Shown here: positions 25,192-33,645 of the stretch, piece by piece
How positions within the stretch are numbered: position 1 is the first letter of the stretch
Layout: each line of letters opens with the position of its first letter
Source: Acidobacteriota bacterium
GTDB lineage: Bacteria > Acidobacteriota > Vicinamibacteria > Vicinamibacterales > UBA823
Assembly: GCA_002730525.1 (NCBI GenBank)
Contig: PCAK01000009.1
Location: 1 to 62,726, forward strand
Length of the DNA stretch: 62,726 nt
Direction: 5' to 3'
Notes under the pieces: generated by a model
What the model was told of the DNA's origin: nothing
Seen by the model: only the letters and a program-made list of their open reading frames with translations
Database searches by the model: none
Made by a program: the position numbers and the translations under genes

Positions 25192-26598
25192 TCACTTCAC
25201 CGTGATCTGGATGACGGCCGACATCTGCTCTCCGGGGAGGGTTCGATGCTCGTCATCACCGGGCTGAAGGCAGAACCGATGAGGGCCCGGCTCGAGCTGC
25301 ACGACGATTTCCGAGGTCGCGTCGGGAAAATGGATCCAGGGCTGGCCCTCTGGGATGATCACGCCGGGGGGGAGACAATCCGTGTCGACGCCCAGTTGGT
25401 AATGTCCCGCGCCTGCCCGACCGCTGTCGCCCAGCGCGGCAATCGTGAAGTTCTCGGAGCCGAAGCGGAATGCGACGGGGCTTTCGACGGTCACTCCGTC
25501 CTGCGGCTCGACGAAGAAGATGCGGGGCTCGCCCGAAGCGGCCGGGCCCGCCGCTAAGAGGTTGGCGCTGTAGGTGCGCTGGGCGATGTAGACGTAGGGG
25601 ACGATCAGGATCACGAGCAGGAATGCGAAGCTGACGGCCGCAAAGGCGGTTCGGAGACGAATCCGTTCGAGAAACGCGAGTGGTGCTCGGTAGCGCTCTC
25701 CAGGCCCTTCGAGCAGGAAGACGATCAACGCTGCATGAATGATGGTGTGCCCGATGACCTCGGTCTTCCCGAACACCATGGTCGTCAGGAAGAAGACGAG
25801 TGTGATTATCAGGGCCAGGGGGCGCTGCAGAAGACGGATGATCAGCAAGTATCCGAGGCTCATCTCGACGAACGCGGCGCTGATCAGGAAGAAGTTCGGT
25901 TCCAGTCCGAGCGTCAACTGCGGGTGCACGTCGAGCAGGTAGCTGCTCCACTGGGGATAGATGATTTTTTCGAGCGCGGCCCAGCAGAGGGAGAACCCGA
26001 GTGTCGTATACAGCGCCGGAACACCCGAACTCCGCAAGGCTGGGTCGTTGGAGCGGCTGACCGCGAGGTAGCACCCCACACCGGTGAAGAAGGTGTAGTC
26101 GAGCATGTGGAACGTCCCGTACTGGGTCAGGCCGACCACGAACAACGCGATGACGATGATTCCAGCGGCCGGAACCGCCGCTTCGAAGATCAGGAGCAGC
26201 GCGACCAGAAACTGCACCCAGCCGACCCAGTCGCTGACGGCAAGTTCCGGCACGAACAACGTGCCCGCCTGCCATGAGAGCAGTAGCGTGGCGCCGAGAC
26301 CGATCCGCATCACCAGCACGCTGTGGACGCGGCGCGCGGCCAGCCACTGGCTGATCCTGGTGTACCAGGGCGAGGTCGCCAGATGGCGGTCGAGATAGAC
26401 GAACAGCCCGATCGTGGCCATGCTCAGGCCGGCGAGGGCGATGAACGTCGGCGTGACCGCTTTGGCCAGCGTCAGCGGCCGGTCGCCGAAGTCGAACTCA
26501 CTGAACCACTTAACGTGCGCGTGAAGCGGCCACTTGGCGAGGAGGCATGCGGCGATGATCGCGTACGTCAGGCGATGCATCCGCGAGAGGTTCACCAT
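25192..26598 (-). CDS. DoxX-like membrane protein fused to a DUF4399 domain
   Basis: A 468-residue protein. Residues 1-345 or so contain about ten transmembrane segments (for example FVALLLIFEAAVPAAGIIVIALFVVGL, split by charged turns) of a DoxX/HTTM-like kind. The last 110 residues are a soluble domain, IFFVEPQDGVTVESPVAFRFG ... GHYQLGVDTDCLPPG ... WIHFPDATSEIVVQLEPGPH, which is the DUF4399 pattern normally found as a small separate periplasmic protein. The fusion is unusual. The function is unknown; a periplasmic sensor or ligand-binding tail on a membrane redox protein is possible. Divergent from the ferredoxin-AOR operon, 83 bases away. Confidence 0.7.
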   Translation of the reverse strand: MVNLSRMHRLTYAIIAACLLAKWPLHAHVKWFSEFDFGDRPLTLAKAVTPTFIALAGLSMATIGLFVYLDRHLATSPWYTRISQWLAARRVHSVLVMRIGLGATLLLSWQAGTLFVPELAVSDWVGWVQFLVALLLIFEAAVPAAGIIVIALFVVGLTQYGTFHMLDYTFFTGVGCYLAVSRSNDPALRSSGVPALYTTLGFSLCWAALEKIIYPQWSSYLLDVHPQLTLGLEPNFFLISAAFVEMSLGYLLIIRLLQRPLALIITLVFFLTTMVFGKTEVIGHTIIHAALIVFLLEGPGERYRAPLAFLERIRLRTAFAAVSFAFLLVILIVPYVYIAQRTYSANLLAAGPAASGEPRIFFVEPQDGVTVESPVAFRFGSENFTIAALGDSGRAGAGHYQLGVDTDCLPPGVIIPEGQPWIHFPDATSEIVVQLEPGPHRFCLQPGDDEHRTLPGEQMSAVIQITVK

Positions 26599-26624
26599 GG
26601 AAGGGTAGGGCCGACGCGACGCCG

Positions 26625-26650
26625 CGAGGTATGACCGCGGTCATACCTCG
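26625..26650. promoter_or_regulatory. Perfect 26-bp palindromic operator upstream of the AOR operon
   Basis: CGAGGTATGACCG and its exact reverse complement meet with no spacer, giving 26 of 26 symmetric bases centred at 26637/26638. It sits in the 83-base gap between divergent genes, 32 bases upstream of the preferred ferredoxin start. Perfect symmetry of this length is rare by chance and indicates a dimeric regulator site. The ATG inside it at 26631 is in frame with the ferredoxin but is unlikely to be a start. Confidence 0.75.
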
Positions 26651-26681
26651 GGATAGGGGCGGCGCGTATAAGGAATACCCA

Positions 26682-27197
26682 GTGATTAAGTGCGATATCC
26701 GACTCTGCGTCGGGTGCAGGATCTGCGAGGTGACGTGCAGTGCCTTTCACTTCGGCGCGGTCTCGCCTGCGCTCTCGCGCATCCGCGTGGCCAAACTGGA
26801 AGAGATCGGGATCGACATGGCGGTCGCGTGCGTCAGTTGTGCCGAGAAGTCCTGCCTCGTCTGTCCGACCGACGCGCTGACCGTCGGGGAGGAAGGGGAG
26901 ATCGCGCTCGCCAGGGAGTTGTGCACGTCGTGCCAGGAGTGCGTCAGCGCCTGTCCGGTCGGTGCGGTCGGATTCTACGAGGACCTGCCACTCTTCTGCG
27001 ATCTCTGTGATGGCGACGTCTCGTGCGTCAGGACGTGCCCGACCGATGCGTTGTCGAACGTGGACGAGGGCGGCGAATCGCTGGAGGCGTTTGCGGCGTC
27101 CGATGGGAATCCGGCCGAGAAGCGCGCCGCCTACGTCGAGGTGCAGGGTGTGCCGCTGCGTGACAGCTGGGCCGCCGGCCAGAGAGTGGATTCATGA
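26682..27197 (+). CDS. Polyferredoxin (4Fe-4S), AOR partner
   Basis: A 171-residue ferredoxin starting at GTG 26682, chosen because AAGGA lies seven bases upstream and the protein then begins MIKCDIRLCVGC, the usual start of AOR-linked ferredoxins. The longer in-frame ATG at 26631 falls inside a perfect palindrome. Cysteine groups CVGCRICEVTC, CVSCAEKSCLVCP, CTSCQECVSACP and CDLCDGDVSCVRTCP can hold four 4Fe-4S clusters. It would pass electrons between AOR and another carrier. It overlaps the AOR gene by four bases (ATGA), so translation is coupled. Confidence 0.88.
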   Translation: MIKCDIRLCVGCRICEVTCSAFHFGAVSPALSRIRVAKLEEIGIDMAVACVSCAEKSCLVCPTDALTVGEEGEIALARELCTSCQECVSACPVGAVGFYEDLPLFCDLCDGDVSCVRTCPTDALSNVDEGGESLEAFAASDGNPAEKRAAYVEVQGVPLRDSWAAGQRVDS

Positions 27198-28990
27198 CGA
27201 TCTGTCGCGGACGGTGTCTGCGCGTCGATCTCACGACCCAAGAGATTGCCACGACCTCGACGCCTGACGACGGCATCGGCGGACGGAGTTGGAACAGCCT
27301 CACGCTTCTGCGCGAGCTGGCACCCGGCATCGATCCCCTCGGTCCCGAGAACATCCTCTGCCTGTCGGTTGGCCCGCTGACAGGCAGCGAGTTGATCGGC
27401 AGCTGCCGCTTCATCGCCAGCGCGAAGAGTCCGCTGACGGGCTACCTGGGCGATTCCGGCGCCCGCGGCTTCTTCGCGCCCGAGTTGCGCTGGGCCGGAG
27501 TCGATCAGATTGTGTTCACGGGCGCTGCCGAGCGATGGGTCTATCTGCTCATTGATGACGGCACGGTGGAGCTTCGAGACGCGTCGCATCTCGTCGGACG
27601 CGACATCACGGAGACGACCACCGACCTTCGCCGCGAGCTCCACGACCCTGATCTGCAGGTGGCGGCGATCGGCCCGGCCGGAGAGCACCTCGTCCGATAC
27701 GCGATCATCTCCTGCAACCTGGCGCGAGCGGCCGGCCGGACTGGTATGGGCGCCGTGATGGGCTCGAAGCGTTTGAAGGCGATCGCCGTGCGCGGCAGCC
27801 AGCCGGTGAAGCCGGCCGATCCGGATCGGTTCCGGCGGGCCTGCACCGAGCTCGAGGCGGCCATCGAGGGGCACCCCGAGTTCGAATCCCGCCGACTGTA
27901 CGGCACGACCCGGATCATGGACTCGCTGGCGGCGATGGGAGTTTTGCCAGCGTACCATTTTCGCAGCGCCAACTTCGACGAGGTCGAGAAGGTCAACGGC
28001 CGGGCGCTGCGACGGGACCATGTGGTCAAACCGAAGTCCTGCTACAACTGCAACATCTACTGCTCGCGGTACAACGTCACGGAGTACAACGAGGGGGAGG
28101 GCCCCGAGTACGAGGCCCAGGCCGGGTTCACCGTCAAGTGCGGGAACGCCGACCTCGAGCTGGCCGTCGGCGTGTCGAACACCGTCAACCGGCTCGGGCT
28201 CGATTGCATCAGCACCGCTGAGGTGATCGCGTGGCTGATGGAGTGTCGTCACGAGGGGCTCATTGCGGACGCGGACGTCGACGGAATCGATCTCGGCTGG
28301 GGTTCGCGAGAAGCCCTGCTGCGACTGCCGGAGATGATCGCGCGGCGTGAGGGGATCGGGAACCTGCTCGCCGACGGCTCGCGACGCGCCGCCGAGGTGT
28401 TCGGGCCCGAGGCCGAACGACTGACGGCGGAGGTCAAGGGGCTCGAACTCTTCTCGGCCGACCCGAGAGGGATCAAGGGGTACGGCCTCATGAACGCCGT
28501 GAACTCCCGGGGAGGTGACCACTACCGGGCGGAGCCCTCGATCGAGCTGACGGGAGACGAAGTCCTCGCGATCCGGCGGGTCGGCAATCCCGATGCGGCG
28601 CATGCGCTGAAGGAAGAGGGGAAGGGCGCCCTGGTCAACTACGCGGAGCACCTCGGCATCCTGTCGGACAGCCTGACGATCTGCAAGAACATCTCGTGCT
28701 GCATGGATGTCGTCGACTTTGACCTTGCGGCCGTCGCCTATTCCGGACTCCTAGGCAAGGACGTCTCACCAGGCCAGCTGTGGGAGGTGTGTACCGAAGT
28801 TGGCCAGGCCGAGCGCGATTTCAACCTCCGCGAAGGGCTCCGGCCCGACGAGGACACGCTGCCACGGCGCTTCGTGGATGCGCCGATTCCCGACGGACCG
28901 GCCGCGGGCACGACGATTGACATCACGCGGCTGGTCAGCGACTACTACCGAGAGAAAGGCTGGCGCGAGCCGCCACCAGGAGAGAACTGA
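27194..28990 (+). CDS. Aldehyde ferredoxin oxidoreductase family protein (probable tungsten enzyme)
   Basis: A 598-residue AOR, near the family length of about 605. The N-terminal domain binds the bis-pterin cofactor (SCRFIASAKSPLTGYLGDSGARGFFAPELRWAG, split here by its motifs SAKSPLTG and GARGFF). Cluster ligands are Cys283, Cys286 and Cys290 in KSCYNCNIYC and Cys497 in DSLTICKN, matching the spacing of archaeal AOR. AORs oxidise aldehydes to acids with ferredoxin, or run in reverse. Members also include benzoyl-CoA-reductase-like and unknown-substrate branches. Coupled to the ferredoxin before it and sharing a base with the SoxC-like gene after it. Confidence 0.9.
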   Translation: MTICRGRCLRVDLTTQEIATTSTPDDGIGGRSWNSLTLLRELAPGIDPLGPENILCLSVGPLTGSELIGSCRFIASAKSPLTGYLGDSGARGFFAPELRWAGVDQIVFTGAAERWVYLLIDDGTVELRDASHLVGRDITETTTDLRRELHDPDLQVAAIGPAGEHLVRYAIISCNLARAAGRTGMGAVMGSKRLKAIAVRGSQPVKPADPDRFRRACTELEAAIEGHPEFESRRLYGTTRIMDSLAAMGVLPAYHFRSANFDEVEKVNGRALRRDHVVKPKSCYNCNIYCSRYNVTEYNEGEGPEYEAQAGFTVKCGNADLELAVGVSNTVNRLGLDCISTAEVIAWLMECRHEGLIADADVDGIDLGWGSREALLRLPEMIARREGIGNLLADGSRRAAEVFGPEAERLTAEVKGLELFSADPRGIKGYGLMNAVNSRGGDHYRAEPSIELTGDEVLAIRRVGNPDAAHALKEEGKGALVNYAEHLGILSDSLTICKNISCCMDVVDFDLAAVAYSGLLGKDVSPGQLWEVCTEVGQAERDFNLREGLRPDEDTLPRRFVDAPIPDGPAAGTTIDITRLVSDYYREKGWREPPPGEN

Positions 28991-30219
28991 TGAATGCAAA
29001 GGAACAGGGTCGCAGGCGCTTCTTGAAGAGCGGCGCGGCGCTGGCCGGATTGGCGGTGGGCGGTCCCCCGTCGGCAAGCGGCCAGCCGATGTCGGCGGAT
29101 GTCTCCCGGATCCCCCCCTACGGCGTCCGCTCGCGGTTCGAGACATCGCACCGTGGCAGCGGGAGATTGCACTCGGGGCAGTCGCCGCTTCAAGATTCGG
29201 TCGGGATCATCACGCCGAACCCACTCCACTACGTGGTGAGCCATGGGGCCTGGTCGCCGGATATCGATCCTCAGGCACATCGTCTCCTGGTCGACGGCAT
29301 GGTCGACCGTCCGCTGGTCTTCACGATGGACGAGTTGAAGCGCCTGCCGTCCGTCACGCGGACCCATTTCCTCATGTGCGCGGGCAGCAGCTACGTGACG
29401 CGCGGTCCGAGGCGGAACGCGCGGACCGTTCAGGAGACCCACGGGTGGACGAGTTGCGCCGAATGGACCGGGGTGCCGCTCTCCATCGTGCTCGATGAGG
29501 CTGGCGTGCAGGATGGGGCCAGCTGGGTGGTCGCGGAAGACGTGACGAAGAAGTGGACGGTGAGCATCCCGCTGGCGAAGGCGATGGACGACATGGTGCT
29601 GGTCTACGGCCAGAACGGCGAGGCGATACGCCCCGAGCAGGGCTACCCGTTGCGGATGCTCGCCCCGGGCTTCGAGGGCACCCGCAGCACGAAGTGGCTG
29701 AGGCGGATCAAGGTCGTGGACGAGGCCTATCTCACCAGGTGGGAGATCACCGTCTACACGAATCTGATGCCGGACGGCAAGGCACGCTGGTTCCAGTTCG
29801 AGTTCGAACCAAATTCCGTGATCACATTCCCGTCGGGCGAGCAACAGCTGCCGGGCCCAGGATTCTTCGAGATCACCGGTCTGGCCTGGTCTGGCGGGGG
29901 CGCCGTCAGCAGGGTGGAAGTGTCCGTGGACGGTGGTCGAACCTGGGCGGATGCGCAGATTCAGGAACCGGTGCACCGGATGGCACATACGCGGTTCCGT
30001 TTCCCCTGGCAGTGGCAGGGCGGCGAGGCGACGCTGCAGTCGCGCTGTACCGACGAGCGGGGGGACATCCAGCCATCGCTGGCCGAGTTGAACCAGATCT
30101 GGGGCGTGGACAACGAATACTGGACGACGTCCACCAACCGGGTCCAGCACCTCAACGCCATTCAACCCTGGAAGGTCGATCGGGATGGGAGCGTTCACAA
30201 TGCGATATGGGAATCCTGA
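28990..30219 (+). CDS. soxC: SoxC-like molybdopterin sulfite dehydrogenase family protein
   Basis: A 409-residue sulfite oxidase-fold enzyme with a Tat signal (RRRFLKSGAALAGLAVGG). Motifs follow SoxC closely: LQDSVGIITPNPLHYV, HRLLVDGMVDRPLVFTMDELKRLPSV, the Mo-ligand Cys130 in HFLMCAGSS, then THGWTSCAEWTGVPLS and YGQNGEAIRPEQGYPLRML. A dimerisation domain ends the protein. SoxC with SoxD oxidises the sulfane sulfur on SoxY in the periplasm. Here soxXAYZB are absent from the window and CAGNS-type residues are CAGSS, so the substrate may differ. Its ATG shares a base with the AOR stop (TGATG). Confidence 0.85.
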   Translation: MNAKEQGRRRFLKSGAALAGLAVGGPPSASGQPMSADVSRIPPYGVRSRFETSHRGSGRLHSGQSPLQDSVGIITPNPLHYVVSHGAWSPDIDPQAHRLLVDGMVDRPLVFTMDELKRLPSVTRTHFLMCAGSSYVTRGPRRNARTVQETHGWTSCAEWTGVPLSIVLDEAGVQDGASWVVAEDVTKKWTVSIPLAKAMDDMVLVYGQNGEAIRPEQGYPLRMLAPGFEGTRSTKWLRRIKVVDEAYLTRWEITVYTNLMPDGKARWFQFEFEPNSVITFPSGEQQLPGPGFFEITGLAWSGGGAVSRVEVSVDGGRTWADAQIQEPVHRMAHTRFRFPWQWQGGEATLQSRCTDERGDIQPSLAELNQIWGVDNEYWTTSTNRVQHLNAIQPWKVDRDGSVHNAIWES

Positions 30220-30892
30220 TCTTCTCGTACCACTCGTCGTTGTGTTGACCCTGGCGGCCAGCTCCGCGCTGGCGCAGGGACCCGCGTACGGGCTGGGCAG
30301 GGCTCCGACGGATGAAGAGGTCAGCGCCTGGGGCATCATCGTCGGTCCCTCCGGACAAGATCTCCCCCCAGGGGGTGGAACCGCCGCGGAAGGCGCGGGC
30401 ATCTACGCCGAGAAGTGCGCCTACTGTCACGGACCGACCGGGGCAGAGCCCTTCATGTCTCGGAGGCGGGAGCAGCCGTACACGCCGGAGATGTACTGCT
30501 GCTTCCCCGCGCCTCTCGTGGGAGGCGAATCCTCGCTCACGACGCTCATCCCGGTGAAGTCCGTCGGAGCCTATTGGGCCTCGGCCACGACGCTGTGGGA
30601 CTACATCGCCAGAGGCATGCCGCCGAATGAGAACTACCGGAACACGCGAGGGGGCTACGCGTTCGCCGAGAGAGTCAACGCGCAGGGCCCGCTCAGCGAC
30701 GACGACGTCTACGCGCTCACCGCGTTCATTCTGTTTCAGAATGGCCTCGTCGCAGAGCGCGACGTCATGAACGCCGAGAGTCTACCGAGAGTCGAGATGC
30801 CTGGCCGTGACGTGATGATCCCCGCCGACCCAAACGAGTGGTACCCGAGGCCGCAGGTCGATCCGCACGTCAGCCCGAATTCGAGGCGGTAG
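30200..30892 (+). CDS. soxD: SoxD-like c-type cytochrome
   Basis: A 230-residue exported cytochrome. ATG 30200 is preferred because GGGAG lies about seven bases upstream; ATG 30185 would add five residues. Signal peptide (LLVPLVVVLTLAASSALAQ), then a mono-haem domain with CAYCH (Cys73, Cys76, His77). The downstream text SVGAYWASATTLWDYI, RGMPP, LSDDDVYALTAFILFQNGLV and LPRVEMP is the SoxD signature; the probable Met ligand is in MPPNE. It takes electrons from the SoxC-like subunit to the respiratory chain. It overlaps the soxC gene, as the ordinary soxCD pair does. Confidence 0.87.
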   Translation: MRYGNPDLLVPLVVVLTLAASSALAQGPAYGLGRAPTDEEVSAWGIIVGPSGQDLPPGGGTAAEGAGIYAEKCAYCHGPTGAEPFMSRRREQPYTPEMYCCFPAPLVGGESSLTTLIPVKSVGAYWASATTLWDYIARGMPPNENYRNTRGGYAFAERVNAQGPLSDDDVYALTAFILFQNGLVAERDVMNAESLPRVEMPGRDVMIPADPNEWYPRPQVDPHVSPNSRR

Positions 30893-30922
30893 CGCTCGGC
30901 CCTCGTCGCGTGGCCGAGAGAG

Positions 30923-31262
30923 CTAGCCCTTGGTGTAGGCCGTCCGGTTCGACGACGACGGGTCGCCAAGCACGCCACCGAGCGTCGCCTCGACCACCAG
31001 CGACGGCGGGCTCGCCAGCCGGGTCGAGGGTTCGAGCGACAGCGTCCGCGGCGTGCCGACGCCGCGGACACTGCCGTAGGCGCCCACTTCGCCCCAGCCC
31101 AGGTTGTCGGGAAACATCAGGACGATATTCGGCCGCTCGGACCGGCCGTTCTGCGCGGCGACCGGCGCCGCGGCGCCGGCCAGGCCGAGTCCGGCGACGA
31201 GCCAGCACGTGATGAACCGACCAAGTCTCTCGAGCCTCTCCGTCCTCCGTGGTCTTGCGCGG
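30923..31262 (-). pseudogene. Sulfatase N-terminal remnant
   Basis: On the minus strand a signal-peptide-like stretch (FITCWLVAGLGLAGAAAPVAAQ) leads into ERPNIVLMFPDNLGWGEVGAYG, the unmistakable start of arylsulfatases, which carry the first metal Asp in this motif. The normal continuation (TPRIDRLA..., then CxPSR) is missing. After GTPR come about 40 unrelated residues and a stop. No plausible start codon lies at the proper place. A head of about 50 residues remains of a 450-600-residue enzyme. Confidence 0.7.
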
Positions 31263-31268
31263 CGGGGA

Positions 31269-32726
31269 TCAGTCGGTGGTGCCCCTGACGTTCGCGACCA
31301 GATCGTCGAACGTGACGACCGGGCCGTGAATCGGCACGATCCTGTCAACGCACAGGCCCAGCCGCTCGATGTTCTCGAGGAGGTTGGCGGCAAACGGCTG
31401 CAGATCGCGGCCCGGACTGAAAGCGTCGGCCTCGACGAGCAGCCGTGCCTCGGGGAAGTACGCCATCAGGAGCGAATCGGCGTGCGGGCTGCCCGGGATG
31501 TGATGGAGGTGCACCGTCATCGACGCATCCTCCAGGGTCCTCTCGTCACCGACCGTCTCGAGCGTCAGCTCCTGCGGAGTCCGACTGAGCGCGTCGGGCG
31601 CGATCGTCCGTTCCCGGACGACCAGCGCTCGATAGAACGGGCCGTTCGCCTCGTGCGTGATGACGGTGAGCCCTTCCGAGACCGCTGCGCGGATCCCGCC
31701 GGAGTGGTCGAAGTGGTGGTGGGAGTTCACCAGTTGCGTCAGCGGCTTGTCCGGCACGAGTTCCCGGGCTCGGGCGATCACGGCGAGGGCCCGGGCTTCG
31801 TTCGGCGCCTCGAAGAGCATGAGGTGATCGTCGAACTCCACGAGCACGCTGTGGTGGGACTGTCCACCCAGTAGCCAGATGCCGTCTGCCAACTCCTCCA
31901 CGACGACGTCGACCGGCGGCGGGCCGGCGGGAGGATCCGCCGACGCCGCGCCGGCCGGCGCGGCAAGGTCGCCGACATCCGCGTTGATACTCTGCACCGT
32001 CACGTTGATGTCGGCCGTCGGATAGCCGGCGGTCGCCGTCGTCAGGCGCGTCGGCAGCATCAGCCCGGCGGCCTCTTCGTAGCCCGCGAACGTGGTCTCG
32101 ACCGCGACGTCACCCAGATTGGCGTTGTGCGCCATCGACGTGACGCGGCTGGGCAGCCCGGACTCGGCGTCGATCGCCAGCGTGAACGCGGCGCCGCCGG
32201 CGGTCGTCACGTCGACGAACGCCTCACCGTCGCTCGCCCCGGCGTTCGTGAGCATGGCGGCGGGATCCAGCGCCGCGTGGACGCTCGTGATCGGGTGGTG
32301 ATAGACCTCGGCGAGACGATCGCGCGCGGCGCCGCTCGCGACCCGCGTCGCGGTGCCGTCGGGTGCGACATCGTAGCCGACGTCGCCATCGACGCCGAAG
32401 ATCTGCGGCTGGGGATCCGGGCCGCGAAAGTAGGTGAAGGCGGGCGTGCGCGTCCGCTCGACGCGGGATCGCCCTGCCGCTAGGTCGACGCGCTGGATGT
32501 AGCCGCTGACGGTGTATTGCTGCCCGGTGGCGTCAGGGGTCATGTCCTGGCCCAAGTTCCCGGTTGTGCCGTCACCCTCGATCGCGAGCGTGGTGACGCC
32601 CTCGACGAGGTCGCGGCCGCCGAGCGCAGCAGCGGCATCCGCGACGACCTGCTGTTCCGGTGTGAGTGGCGTACAGCCCGCCAGGGTTGCTACGGCGAAT
32701 AGGGTGATCCAGGGGCCTCGACTCAT
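31269..32726 (-). CDS. MBL-fold metallo-hydrolase lipoprotein with N-terminal beta domain
   Basis: A 485-residue protein starting at ATG 32726, behind GAGGAG; the first Met upstream lacks such a site. A lipoprotein signal (LFAVATLAGC) is followed by a 240-residue beta-rich domain with LolA-like pattern, then an MBL domain with VNSHHHFDHSGGIRAA (HxHxDH), HIPGSPHADSLLMAYFP and IVPIHGP. Domain order resembles Acidobacteriota MBL proteins annotated as quinoprotein relay or cyclase-like; the substrate is unknown. Tethered in the periplasm. Confidence 0.82.
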   Translation of the reverse strand: MSRGPWITLFAVATLAGCTPLTPEQQVVADAAAALGGRDLVEGVTTLAIEGDGTTGNLGQDMTPDATGQQYTVSGYIQRVDLAAGRSRVERTRTPAFTYFRGPDPQPQIFGVDGDVGYDVAPDGTATRVASGAARDRLAEVYHHPITSVHAALDPAAMLTNAGASDGEAFVDVTTAGGAAFTLAIDAESGLPSRVTSMAHNANLGDVAVETTFAGYEEAAGLMLPTRLTTATAGYPTADINVTVQSINADVGDLAAPAGAASADPPAGPPPVDVVVEELADGIWLLGGQSHHSVLVEFDDHLMLFEAPNEARALAVIARARELVPDKPLTQLVNSHHHFDHSGGIRAAVSEGLTVITHEANGPFYRALVVRERTIAPDALSRTPQELTLETVGDERTLEDASMTVHLHHIPGSPHADSLLMAYFPEARLLVEADAFSPGRDLQPFAANLLENIERLGLCVDRIVPIHGPVVTFDDLVANVRGTTD

Positions 32727-32859
32727 GGTCGTTCTCCTCTTCGTGGCCACTCGCAGTGGAGTGTGTGGAGTGTAAGGCCCGAAGCATACCAGGGACCGAT
32801 GTCGGTGTCTCCACGGCCCGCGAGTTGTGGGGGTGCGTCGCAGCGTCTACCATGAGGCC

Positions 32860-33621
32860 GTGAGAATCGACCTCAATTGCGACATGGGCGAGTCGTTCGG
32901 CGCCTACACGATCGGCAATGACGTCGCCGTGATGCCCAGCATCACCTCGGCGAACATCGCCTGCGGGGTCCACGCGGGGGACCCGTCGGTGCTGCGCCGG
33001 ACGATCCGCCTGGCGATGGCGAACGACGTCGCCATCGGCGCGCACCCGGGCTTTCCCGACCTGGTCGGCTTCGGTCGGCGTGAGATGAATGCCACGCCGG
33101 CCGAGGTCGAGGACCTCGTCCTCTATCAGGTCGGTGCCGTGGCCGGTGTGGCCGCGGCCGAAGGTGCGCGACTTCAGCACGTCAAGCCGCACGGCGCGCT
33201 GTACAACCTGGCTGTCCGCGACGCTGCCACCTCGGCGGCGATCGCGCGGGCGGTGGCCGCTGCCGACCGCTCGCTCATCCTCTTCGGTCTGGCCGGGTCG
33301 GAGATGCTCGAAGCGGGCCGGGCGGCCGGCCTGCGCGTTGCGGCGGAAGCGTTCGCCGACCGGGCCTACGAGCCTGACGGGTCGCTCGCGTCTCGTCGTA
33401 AGACCGGGACCGTCATCGATGATCCCGACCGCGTCGTCGCGCGCGTGCTGCGGATGGTGACGGACGGCACGGTCGAGGCCACGGACGGATCGACCGTCGC
33501 CATCGCCGCCGAGACGGTCTGCGTCCACGGCGACACGCAGGGCGCGGAACAACTTGCTGCGAAGATCAGGGCGGGGCTCGAGCAGGCCGGCGTCGCGCTA
33601 CGGCCCGTGGGTGCCGAGTGA
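32860..33621 (+). CDS. pxpA: 5-oxoprolinase subunit A (LamB/YcsF family)
   Basis: A protein of about 253 residues. The family start is RIDLNCDMGESFG, so GTG 32860 is the best start; GTG 32827 would add 11 residues not seen in relatives. NIACGVHAGDP, GAHPGFPDLVGFGRR, HVKPHGALYN and AEAFADRAYEPDGSLASRR are the YcsF hallmarks. PxpA works with PxpB and PxpC to hydrolyse 5-oxoproline to glutamate at the cost of ATP. pxpB and pxpC are not next to it, so partners would have to lie elsewhere. The row ends convergently against acuI. Confidence 0.9.
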   Translation: MRIDLNCDMGESFGAYTIGNDVAVMPSITSANIACGVHAGDPSVLRRTIRLAMANDVAIGAHPGFPDLVGFGRREMNATPAEVEDLVLYQVGAVAGVAAAEGARLQHVKPHGALYNLAVRDAATSAAIARAVAAADRSLILFGLAGSEMLEAGRAAGLRVAAEAFADRAYEPDGSLASRRKTGTVIDDPDRVVARVLRMVTDGTVEATDGSTVAIAAETVCVHGDTQGAEQLAAKIRAGLEQAGVALRPVGAE

Positions 33622-33645
33622 CCGGGCAGTGCGGTCCCAGCTGAT

